A stretch of DNA of 8,935 nucleotides from DASQFI01 sp050264575 (GTDB lineage Bacteria; Acidobacteriota; Vicinamibacteria; Vicinamibacterales; SCN-69-37). Positions 1 to 5,893 of this stretch are shown here, one piece after another; positions within the stretch are counted from its first letter, which is position 1; each line of letters begins with the position of its first letter. Below the pieces are notes generated by a model. That model was given only the letters and a program-made list of their open reading frames with translations, searched no databases and was not told where the DNA came from. Made by a program: the position numbers and the translations under genes. Location of the stretch: positions 1 to 8,935 of the forward strand of contig JBLNGH010000015.1 in NCBI GenBank assembly GCA_050264575.1, given 5' to 3'.

Positions 1-58
1 GACCGCCATGGCGTCGTACGTTTCCCTGAGATTGCCTCTGATGATTGGTGACGGCGGC

Positions 59-2035
59 TTACTGATCAACGCGAAATGCGATGACCGGATCGACGCGTGC
101 CGCTCGCAAGGCCGGAGTTAGTGTTGCGAGGAGTCCCGTCAACGCCAGCACGGCCACAACCGCGCCGAATGTGATCGGATCGAGCGGGGCGATGCCGAAT
201 AGAAAGGTCGCGATCCATCGGCTGAGAGCCGCCGAAAGGGCCAGCCCGATCAACATGCCCGCGGCGACGACACGCGTGGCGCTGTCGAGCACCAACCGCA
301 ACAACCGGGTCTGACTCGCGCCCAGTGCTACTCTGACCCCGAATTCCCGCCGGCGCTGCTCCACAGAGTACGAGAGAACGCTGAACACCCCCGACATGGC
401 CAGCACCAGCGCGACTCCAGCAAACGTGCCAACGGTCACCGCACGGAAGCGATACCGAATCGTGGCTTCAGACGCGAGATCTTCGAGGGTTCGAATGCGC
501 CTGACCGAGACATTTGGGTCCTGCCGGGCAACGACGCTGCGGATGGCCGGGACAAGCGTTTCCGGCGGGCCGTGACCAGCGCGCACGACGAGATAGATAT
601 CGTCGTAAGGAACCTGGGTCAATGGAACATAGATTTGCAGCAGTTCCTGTTGGGCGTCGGGTCGCCCCTTCACCTGACGCACGACGCCGACAATTTCTCT
701 AACGTCCGGTGTCGACACGAGCACCGACCGTATGCTCACCCGCACGCCCAGCGGATTGCGGCCGGCAAGATGGCGACGCACGAATGCCTCGTTGACGAGG
801 CACACCGCGCCGGTACTCCCCGAATCGTGCTCAGTGAAACCACGGCCCGCCACGATCGGAATGTCCAGCGTCTGAAAATACCCGGGACTTGCAACCGTAT
901 ACTCCGCGGCCGGACGATTGTCGGCATCTGTCGGCGGTCCGCCGACGATTTCAAACGGCCACCGCCCGAGCTCGACGTTTCCAAACGGCAAACTGGTCGA
1001 CCACCCGGCGCTCCCGACGTTGGGGATCGCCGTGACTTCACGCGTCATCTCTTCATAGAACTGGACCAGCCGTTCCCGAGTCGGATATGGGGCGCGCGGG
1101 ACGCTGAAATCGAGCGTGACGACGCTCTTGTCATAGACGCCGTAGCCGGCCTCGAAGCTGCCGAGGACCCACAATGTGCGCAGCAGCAACCCTGCACCAC
1201 AGAGCAGCAGGACCGCAGACGCGATTTGTCCAGCGGCGAGGAGACTACGAACTCGCCCGCCGGCGCGTGTTGAGCTGCGACCCTCCGAGGCGAGGGCCTG
1301 CACCAATGTCGTCCGCGTAGCCTGCCACGCCGGCATGGTGCCGAAGAACAGCCCAACCGCCAGCGCGGTGACCACGCAGAACGTCACCACGCGTCCGTCG
1401 AGCGCGAGCGTGATCGTGGCGGGCAGCAGCCCGGGCGGAATTACCGCGGGCGCCACCCTTAAGACGATCGCACTCAGACCGATCCCGAGCAGGCCGCCGA
1501 ACGCGGCAAGCGTCAGGCTCTCGGTCAACAGCTGCCGAATCAGCCGGCCACGACCCGCACCCAGCGCCGAACGCACGGCAAACTCCCGAGCGCGCACGGT
1601 GGCGCGGGCGAGCAGCAGATTGGCCACGTTGGCGCAACACATCACCAGCACAAAACCGACGACGCCGAGCAGGAGAAGAGACGTCACTTGCAGGTCCGGA
1701 CCCATGATGCCGGCGCGCAGCGGCTCGATCGTGATGTCCCGGTTGCGGTTCGTGTCCGGGTGCTCTCGCGCGAGCTGCGCGGCAACGCTCGAGAGCTCGG
1801 CCTGGGCACTTTCGAGCGAGACGCCGCGCTTCAGGCGGCCGACACCCTGCGAAAACCGGAGACCTCGTTGATTGACTGCGGTGGACCGGAGGAGCGTCCA
1901 CACGCTGGCGGGCCGCGACAACCGCACGTGGTCAGGGACCACGCCAATAACCGTGTGCGGCTGCCCACTCAGGCGGACGTCACGCCCGATGACGGTGACA
2001 TCGCCCTCGATGCGCATGCGAAGTAGACACCTCAC
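59..2035 (-). CDS. ADOP-type FtsX/MacB-like ABC permease, N-terminally shortened
   Basis: This is a large membrane permease of the MacB/FtsX superfamily, most like the acidobacterial ADOPs, which usually have no dedicated ATPase gene beside them; none is in this window. Seven hydrophobic segments are visible, at about residues 116-140, 175-199, 215-237, 264-290, 533-556, 588-608 and 620-643. A periplasmic MacB-type domain lies at about 296-525. The FtsX signature appears twice, as REFAVRSALGAG (150-161) and REFGVRVALGAS (563-574), showing the duplicated architecture. The protein starts within the first periplasmic domain (VIGRDVRLSGQPHTVIGVVP, residues 15-34). The first helix and roughly 130-150 residues seen in relatives are missing. 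The GTG at 2035 has no clear ribosome binding site; the ATG at 2017 is an alternative start. The frame stays open upstream to a TAA-TGA pair at about 2071-2076. The family call is firm; whether the shortened protein works is doubtful. Confidence 0.85.
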   Translation of the reverse strand: MRCLLRMRIEGDVTVIGRDVRLSGQPHTVIGVVPDHVRLSRPASVWTLLRSTAVNQRGLRFSQGVGRLKRGVSLESAQAELSSVAAQLAREHPDTNRNRDITIEPLRAGIMGPDLQVTSLLLLGVVGFVLVMCCANVANLLLARATVRAREFAVRSALGAGRGRLIRQLLTESLTLAAFGGLLGIGLSAIVLRVAPAVIPPGLLPATITLALDGRVVTFCVVTALAVGLFFGTMPAWQATRTTLVQALASEGRSSTRAGGRVRSLLAAGQIASAVLLLCGAGLLLRTLWVLGSFEAGYGVYDKSVVTLDFSVPRAPYPTRERLVQFYEEMTREVTAIPNVGSAGWSTSLPFGNVELGRWPFEIVGGPPTDADNRPAAEYTVASPGYFQTLDIPIVAGRGFTEHDSGSTGAVCLVNEAFVRRHLAGRNPLGVRVSIRSVLVSTPDVREIVGVVRQVKGRPDAQQELLQIYVPLTQVPYDDIYLVVRAGHGPPETLVPAIRSVVARQDPNVSVRRIRTLEDLASEATIRYRFRAVTVGTFAGVALVLAMSGVFSVLSYSVEQRRREFGVRVALGASQTRLLRLVLDSATRVVAAGMLIGLALSAALSRWIATFLFGIAPLDPITFGAVVAVLALTGLLATLTPALRAARVDPVIAFRVDQ

Positions 2036-2072
2036 GTCGTGCCATGCCGCACGGCCGCCTTGGCGGTGGCTT

Positions 2073-2112
2073 CATTAGACACGCCAATGGAATACCATCA
2101 CGCCCATTAGAC
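2073..2112. repeat. Short direct repeat CATTAGAC, 32 bp apart
   Basis: The octamer CATTAGAC occurs at 2073-2080 and 2105-2112, in the intergenic region between the divergently transcribed permease and kinase 1. The 32-bp period is about three helical turns, so a regulator binding one face of the DNA is conceivable. Two 8-mers can also recur by chance, so this is weak. Confidence 0.25.
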
Positions 2113-2246
2113 TGTCAAATGGGGCGGAGGCTCGCTCGTCGGGTGGCAGTGGGTCCGGCAAAATCCATTGGAAAGAGCGCGGTGCGCAAGCGTCGTCAAT
2201 TCGCGAGGCACGACTGGCGACGGCAGGTTGATGCTCTCAGCACCCA

Positions 2247-2252
2247 TATAAT
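2247..2252 (+). promoter_or_regulatory. Consensus -10 box (TATAAT) before kinase 1
   Basis: A perfect TATAAT lies 14 bp before the ATG of kinase 1. A TTGATG at 2228-2233 could serve as a -35 box, but its spacer is only 13 bp, so the -35 element is uncertain. Transcription from this box would start near 2258-2260, leaving only about seven to nine nucleotides of leader. The GAGG at 2254-2257, which looks like a ribosome binding site, would then lie outside the mRNA. Either the transcript is nearly leaderless or the true promoter is further upstream. Confidence 0.5.
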
Positions 2253-2266
2253 CGAGGTTTCCTGTT

Positions 2267-4918
2267 ATGGCGCTCGCGCCCGGCGTCCGCCTCGGCGTCT
2301 ATGAAGTCCGCGAGCTCATTGGCGCCGGCGGGATGGGAGAGGTCTATCGGGGCCACGATACCAGACTGCACCGGGACGTCGCTCTCAAGATTCTCCCCGA
2401 CCTTGTCGCGCTCGATCCAGACCGCCTCGCTCGATTCAAGCGCGAAGCGCAGGTCCTTGCGTCGCTCAACCATTCGAACATCGCCTCAATTTTCGGCTTC
2501 GAGGAATCGCATGGCGTCCACGCGCTCGTCCTTGAATTGGTTGAGGGACCCACGCTCGCCTACCGCATTGCCCAAGGTGCCCTTTCGCTGGACGAAGCGT
2601 TGCCCAGTGCCCGACAGATCGCTGAGGCCCTCGAAGCTGCCCATACGCAAGGGGTCGTTCATCGGGATCTGAAACCCTCCAATATCAAGATTCGGACGGA
2701 TGGCACGGTGAAGGTGCTGGACTTCGGATTGGCGAAGGCGCTGGCAGGTGATGTCGAAGCGCCAGTTACGGCTCAGTCTCCAACGATTACCAGTCCGGCG
2801 GCCACAGAGATAGGGGTCATCCTCGGCACCGCCGCATACATGAGTCCCGAGCAAGCGCGCGGCAAGCCGGCCGACACGCGCAGCGATATCTGGGCCTTCG
2901 GGAGCGTGCTCTACGAGATGCTCACTGGCAAGCTGGCATTCGACGGCGACGATGTGTCCGACACGCTGGCGAATGTCCTGAAGCGTGAGCCCGACTGGGG
3001 CGCCCTTCCTGCGGAGACCCCGTCAGCCGTTCGACGCGTGTTGCGACGATGTCTGGAGAAGGATCCCAGGCGTCGGATCCAGGACATCGCCGATGCACGG
3101 CTTGACCTCGACGAGAAGGAAGTCTCCGTCGCAGCCGTGTCTCTGCCGTCGGCGTCACGTCTTCTGAATCGCGAGCGAGTGGCTTGGGCGCTCCTCACAG
3201 CAGCCCTCTCGAGCGTTCTCGCGTACAGCCTGCTGAAGGAACAGCCGGCGACACCGGTCGTGCGTTTTCAGATCAACCCTCCCGAGAAAGGGTTCTTCGG
3301 TTCCAGCAGCGGAGTGGGAAGAGCGGTTGGCACAAGCGGTGGAATGCTCTCGCCGGATGGCACCCAACTCGTCTTCGTCGCGACGGACCAGGCAGGGCAA
3401 ACGCTGCTCTGGCTGCGTCCGCTCGATTCGTTCACCTCCCGTGCGCTGGCTGGGACCAACGACGCCTTGATGCCCTTTTGGTCGGCCGATGGCCGGTCTG
3501 TCGGATTCTTTGCCGGCGGGAAATTGAAGAGGATCGACCTCGCAGACGGATCGACCCAAACTCTCGCTGATGTGCCCGTGCCGCCGCGAGGGGGGACATG
3601 GGGAAGTCGTGACGTCATCGTGTTCAGCAGCGGCACTCCCGCACGACTCGCTGGAGTCTCTTCGCGAGGGGGAGCGGTCACTCCGGTTCCGATATCGGGC
3701 GGAGGAAACTTTCCCCGTTTTCCATCGTTCCTGCCCGACGGTCGCCATTTTCTATACACGGACACGGGTCGATTGGAGGGTCGTCCTGCTGGCCTCCACG
3801 TTGCCTCCATCGAGCCCGGGTTCGAGCCGAAACGAATCGTTGCCAGCGATAGCAATGGCGTGTTCGCATCGCCCGGACTCCTGGTGTTCATGAGAGGGAT
3901 CACGCTCCTGCAGCAACAATTCGACCTCGATCGGATGGAAGTGACCGGAGAGGCGACGCCGATCGTGGAACAGGTGTTTTTTAACCCTGGAGCGTGGCTG
4001 GCCGACTTCTCTGTCTCGGCGACCGGCGTGCTGGCATACCGCTCAGCCTCCAATCGCTCGAGCCAATTCGCGTGGTTCGATCGCGCCGGGCACTTGCTGG
4101 AGACCATCGGCCCACCAGGCAATTACCGAGCGCCGGCTCTTTCACCGGACGGGAAGCGACTGGCGTTCGCCGATGTCAACCAAGGAGATATCTGGATCTT
4201 CGACCTGACGCGACAAACACCGTCGAGGTTCACCGCCAATCCTGGCACAGAGACCGCCCCAGTCTGGTCACCTGACGGGACGAAGATCGCGTACCGGTCC
4301 GATCAGGGCGGCCTTTTCGAAAAGGAGACGACCGGCACTGGGACTGAGCGGCTCCTGCTCGACGAGTTCGTGAATGGTCCCTCCCAAATTTCCGCGGACG
4401 GCAAGTGGCTGCTGTATTTTGCCGTCACGCCGGGAAAGACTCAGGACATTTTCGTGTTGCCGACGACGGGGGACCGAAAGCCAAAGCCGATCGTGCAGAC
4501 ACCGTTTCCCGATGTGGAGCCGCAATTCTCTCCCGACGAGCGCGGGCGCTGGCTCGCCTATGCCTCGACCGAAACTGGAAGAAACGAAATCTACGTCCAG
4601 CCCTTCCCACCGACCGGGACGAGGTGGCCGATCTCAAACAGCGGCGGCCGTCAGCCCCTCTGGCGGGCCGATGGAAAAGAGTTGTTCTTCGTCAGCGATG
4701 ACAGGAAGTTTTACGCCGTGGACATCCTGGACAAGTCTGGATCCTTCGACTATGGCGTCCCGCACTTTCTCTTCGACATGCGCGCCAATGTGTTCAACGC
4801 GCGGAACAGCTACGTTCCCAGTCGCGACGGCCAGCGCTTCCTCGTGAACATGCTCCTGGAAGCTGACGACGCCCCGATCAGCGTCGTCTACAACTGGCGG
4901 GCGGGCATGAAGAAGTGA
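2267..4918 (+). CDS. Receptor-like Ser/Thr protein kinase with TolB/PD40 beta-propeller (kinase 1)
   Basis: This is a single-pass membrane Ser/Thr kinase of the PknB/Hanks type. The N-terminal kinase domain (about 10-280) has all catalytic landmarks: the glycine loop GAGGMGEV (19-26), ATP-binding Lys41, helix-C Glu60, the HRDLKPSN catalytic loop (132-139, Asp134), DFG (152-154) and GTAAYMSPEQ (187-196). The HRD arginine and the Ser/Thr-rich segment 168-180 suggest activation by loop phosphorylation. A hydrophobic stretch at about 305-323 is the membrane helix. The rest, about 330-883, holds repeated propeller motifs such as LSPDGTQLVF, LSPDGKRLAF, WSPDGTKIAY and ADGKELFFVS, and should lie outside the membrane. 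The ligand and substrates cannot be told from sequence. The ATG at 2267 gives MALAPG..LG.YEV, where this family normally begins. The length, about 880 aa, is typical and the frame is intact. The ending NWRAGMKK is also family-like. Confidence 0.95.
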   Translation: MALAPGVRLGVYEVRELIGAGGMGEVYRGHDTRLHRDVALKILPDLVALDPDRLARFKREAQVLASLNHSNIASIFGFEESHGVHALVLELVEGPTLAYRIAQGALSLDEALPSARQIAEALEAAHTQGVVHRDLKPSNIKIRTDGTVKVLDFGLAKALAGDVEAPVTAQSPTITSPAATEIGVILGTAAYMSPEQARGKPADTRSDIWAFGSVLYEMLTGKLAFDGDDVSDTLANVLKREPDWGALPAETPSAVRRVLRRCLEKDPRRRIQDIADARLDLDEKEVSVAAVSLPSASRLLNRERVAWALLTAALSSVLAYSLLKEQPATPVVRFQINPPEKGFFGSSSGVGRAVGTSGGMLSPDGTQLVFVATDQAGQTLLWLRPLDSFTSRALAGTNDALMPFWSADGRSVGFFAGGKLKRIDLADGSTQTLADVPVPPRGGTWGSRDVIVFSSGTPARLAGVSSRGGAVTPVPISGGGNFPRFPSFLPDGRHFLYTDTGRLEGRPAGLHVASIEPGFEPKRIVASDSNGVFASPGLLVFMRGITLLQQQFDLDRMEVTGEATPIVEQVFFNPGAWLADFSVSATGVLAYRSASNRSSQFAWFDRAGHLLETIGPPGNYRAPALSPDGKRLAFADVNQGDIWIFDLTRQTPSRFTANPGTETAPVWSPDGTKIAYRSDQGGLFEKETTGTGTERLLLDEFVNGPSQISADGKWLLYFAVTPGKTQDIFVLPTTGDRKPKPIVQTPFPDVEPQFSPDERGRWLAYASTETGRNEIYVQPFPPTGTRWPISNSGGRQPLWRADGKELFFVSDDRKFYAVDILDKSGSFDYGVPHFLFDMRANVFNARNSYVPSRDGQRFLVNMLLEADDAPISVVYNWRAGMKK

Positions 4919-4938
4919 ACCTCCGCCTGACAGAGGTT
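4918..4938 (+). terminator. Weak hairpin just after kinase 1
   Basis: AACCTC (4918-4923) pairs with GAGGTT (4933-4938) across a nine-base loop, directly at the stop codon of kinase 1, and is followed by only two further bases of a short T run. The six-base stem is weak and there is no proper U tract, so it is at best a poor intrinsic terminator. Confidence 0.22.
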
Positions 4939-5000
4939 TGCATCCGATCTTGGGATTTTGAACCCAGCGAACTCGCCGCACGGATCCATCATCGCGCGCC

Positions 5001-5066
5001 ATGCGACTCGACATCATCGTCAACTGGCTGGATGAATTGAAAGCGAAGACCACGGCGGAACGGTGA
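5001..5066 (+). pseudogene. Remnant C-terminus of another propeller kinase
   Basis: Read from the ATG at 5001, this stretch gives MRLDIIVNWLDELKAKTTAE followed by Arg and a stop. It matches the very end of kinase 2 (VIRVVLNWFDELNARVPPAR, then stop) in the core VNW.DELKA and in the final (E/A)R-stop. The VV.NW motif followed by a short basic tail is how this kinase family normally ends, and kinase 1 has its own version (ISVVYNWRAGMKK). The frame is closed by a TGA at 4959-4961, and the 13 codons between that stop and 5001 do not look like propeller sequence. The simplest reading is that a further kinase gene once stood here and only its last 20 or so codons survive. It has no promoter or ribosome binding site of its own and is unlikely to be made as a protein. 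Confidence 0.6.
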
Positions 5067-5098
5067 CGCCGGATTCGATCCCGTCCGCCGCGCGGCTC

Positions 5099-5254
5099 CT
5101 ATCGTCCGACGAGAATCAGAACGCCGGCAACTAATGCCACGAGGGCCATCACCGCGGCCGGGAGGACCACGGCCGTGAGCCCAGCAATGCCATAGAGGAT
5201 CAACCAGATGGCCAGCAGCAGCATGCCAACATTTCGTTGAACGGCGATCGCCAT
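5099..5254 (-). CDS. Small hydrophobic membrane protein, 51 aa
   Basis: This short reading frame encodes MAIAVQRNVGMLLLAIWLIL, then a YGIAGL turn, then a second hydrophobic run ending in AGVLILVGR. The two hydrophobic segments (about 9-28 and 29-49), joined at a Gly/Tyr-containing turn, suggest a two-helix inner-membrane hairpin. Similar unnamed small proteins beginning (R)NxGMLLLAIWLIL are, from memory, common in environmental bacteria; no function is known to me. The start at 5254 is well supported by a GAGGAGG ribosome binding site five bases upstream, one of the best in the window. The gene's 5' end overlaps the 3' end of the preceding minus-strand ORF by 55 bp in another frame, so the two may be coupled in translation if both are real. 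Confidence 0.72.
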   Translation of the reverse strand: MAIAVQRNVGMLLLAIWLILYGIAGLTAVVLPAAVMALVALVAGVLILVGR

Positions 5255-5583
5255 TTCAGCCTCCTCGTGTCCGTCGGGACGTCATTCTCTGTGATCATCC
5301 AAGGGTCAATCTGCGGTCCCGCGCTGACTTTGGGCGGTCCGCTCTTCGGGACGATGATAGAACCATCGCTGGAATGTGGCGGAAAGATCGTGCTGGCCAG
5401 ATTTCTCTGTTCGATGGCGATCGTCGTCTTCATGCCTGGCTGCCCCGTGTTCTTGAGCACCATGAAGGGCACTCCCGTGTTCCGCGCGGCGTGGGCCACA
5501 GCCGCGACCTGCTCGCCGTTGCGAAATCCTTCGGCGGCCATCTGCACGTTCGTGCCTTGATTCAGGACGTCTTTCAGGCGCAT
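5200..5583 (-). CDS. Hypothetical protein, probably the 3' part of a frameshifted gene
   Basis: This 127-codon frame contains NVQMAAEGFRNGEQVAAVAH (12-31) followed by AARNTGVPFMVLK (32-44). The pattern G-F-(R/K)-N-x-x-Q-x-x-A-A-V-x-H, then N-x-x-(I/V)-P-F-x-x-L-K, resembles from memory a class of small exported hypothetical proteins in Acidobacteria. No function is known to me. The part after about residue 45 is not recognised, and the last 20 codons overlap the start of the 51-aa gene, so the annotated end may not be the natural one. The ATG at 5583 has no clear ribosome binding site. The frame is open further upstream, back to a TAG at 5617-5619, and the codons before the ATG read sensibly (PASEPALH). 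This suggests the true N-terminus is in another frame (5574-5678). Confidence 0.45.
   Translation of the reverse strand: MRLKDVLNQGTNVQMAAEGFRNGEQVAAVAHAARNTGVPFMVLKNTGQPGMKTTIAIEQRNLASTIFPPHSSDGSIIVPKSGPPKVSAGPQIDPWMITENDVPTDTRRLKWRSPFNEMLACCCWPSG
5260..5266 (-). promoter_or_regulatory. Ribosome binding site of the 51-aa protein
   Basis: On the minus strand GAGGAGG is followed by CTGAA and the ATG at 5254. The match and five-base spacing are close to ideal, and this decides the start of the small membrane protein. It lies inside the C-terminal codons of the upstream ORF. Confidence 0.7.
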
Positions 5584-5678
5584 GTGCAGCGCGGGCTCGG
5601 AGGCAGGGACGCCGGGCTACTGTCGCCGCTCCAGACGCCGGCCGTTAAGGAAAGAACTGTGGCTTTACCGATCGACAT
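5574..5678 (-). CDS. Short ORF, probable 5' part of the frameshifted hypothetical gene
   Basis: The 34-residue product begins MSIGKATVLSLTAGVWSGDS: a short N-terminus with Lys5, then an 11-residue hydrophobic run, then Ser/Pro-rich sequence. It looks like the beginning of an exported protein, although the hydrophobic core is short for a signal peptide. The ATG at 5678 is preceded by GAGAGG with a six-base gap, a good ribosome binding site, whereas the following ORF has none. Its stop overlaps the ATG of that ORF by 10 bp. A one-base backward shift near TCCCT (5605-5609) would join the two into one chain reading ..SSPAS-PASEPALHMRLKDV... I therefore read it as the 5' end of one broken gene. 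The alternative is two separately translated, coupled small ORFs. Confidence 0.4.
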   Translation of the reverse strand: MSIGKATVLSLTAGVWSGDSSPASLPPSPRCTCA

Positions 5679-5760
5679 CGCACACCTCTCAGCGGGGCCC
5701 GGCTCCAAGTCCGGCAAGAATCATGTCAGGACGGTCGTTCGGCCAAGTCACGACCAGCCG

Positions 5761-5777
5761 GTCACTTAGCGAGTGAC
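5761..5777. repeat. Perfect dyad GTCACT-N5-AGTGAC
   Basis: A six-base perfect inverted repeat with a five-base centre (TAGCG) lies in the intergenic region between the minus-strand small gene and kinase 2, about 117 bp before the kinase start. There is no T run on either side, so it looks more like an operator or an RNA hairpin than an intrinsic terminator. No regulator that would bind it is encoded in the window. Confidence 0.4.
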
Positions 5778-5864
5778 AGGCCGGGACGGAGGGTCAGTCC
5801 GGGTTGTAGATTTTGCGCGTCGAGGTAACGGCGAGCACGCCAGGGGACCTGCTCGCGGTCGCAG

Positions 5865-5870
5865 TACAAT
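5865..5870 (+). promoter_or_regulatory. -10-like box (TACAAT) before kinase 2
   Basis: TACAAT differs from the -10 consensus at one base and lies 23 bp before the kinase 2 ATG, a placement similar to the TATAAT of kinase 1. No good -35 hexamer is seen 16-18 bp upstream. The predicted leader is about 15-18 bases and contains only a weak ribosome-binding match (CAGAG at 5881-5885). Confidence 0.35.
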
Positions 5871-5893
5871 GCGCCGGCTCCAGAGCTCAAACC

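Noticed and set aside
1..58. A possible minus-strand start (ATG at 10-8, reading MAV) at the left edge.
   Set aside because: Only three codons fall inside the window and the ribosome-binding match is weak and distant, so no gene can be supported.
572..1871. Long plus-strand frames opposite the left permease (572-1273 and 1176-1871).
   Set aside because: They are Arg/Ser/Ala-rich antisense readings of a clearly recognised permease, a common effect of GC-rich codon use.
3155..4122. Long minus-strand frames opposite kinase 1.
   Set aside because: They are antisense shadows of conserved propeller sequence, with low-complexity, unrecognisable products.
4941..4970. A tRNA T-arm-like sequence on the minus strand (GGGTTCAAAATCCC), hinting at a tRNA or attachment site.
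   Set aside because: The loop has one base too many for a T-arm, and no acceptor, anticodon or D arm can be formed around it. No integrase or matching repeat is present.
5237..5560. A plus-strand frame of 107 codons opposite the small minus-strand genes.
   Set aside because: It is antisense to the frame with the recognisable EGFRNGEQVAAVAH segment, lacks a good ribosome binding site and resembles no protein I know.
5813..5893. An N-terminal extension of kinase 2 from a TTG at 5813.
   Set aside because: The extra 27 residues do not resemble the family, and the ATG at 5894 gives the usual MPLPAG..LG.YEV start. A -10-like box lies inside the extension.
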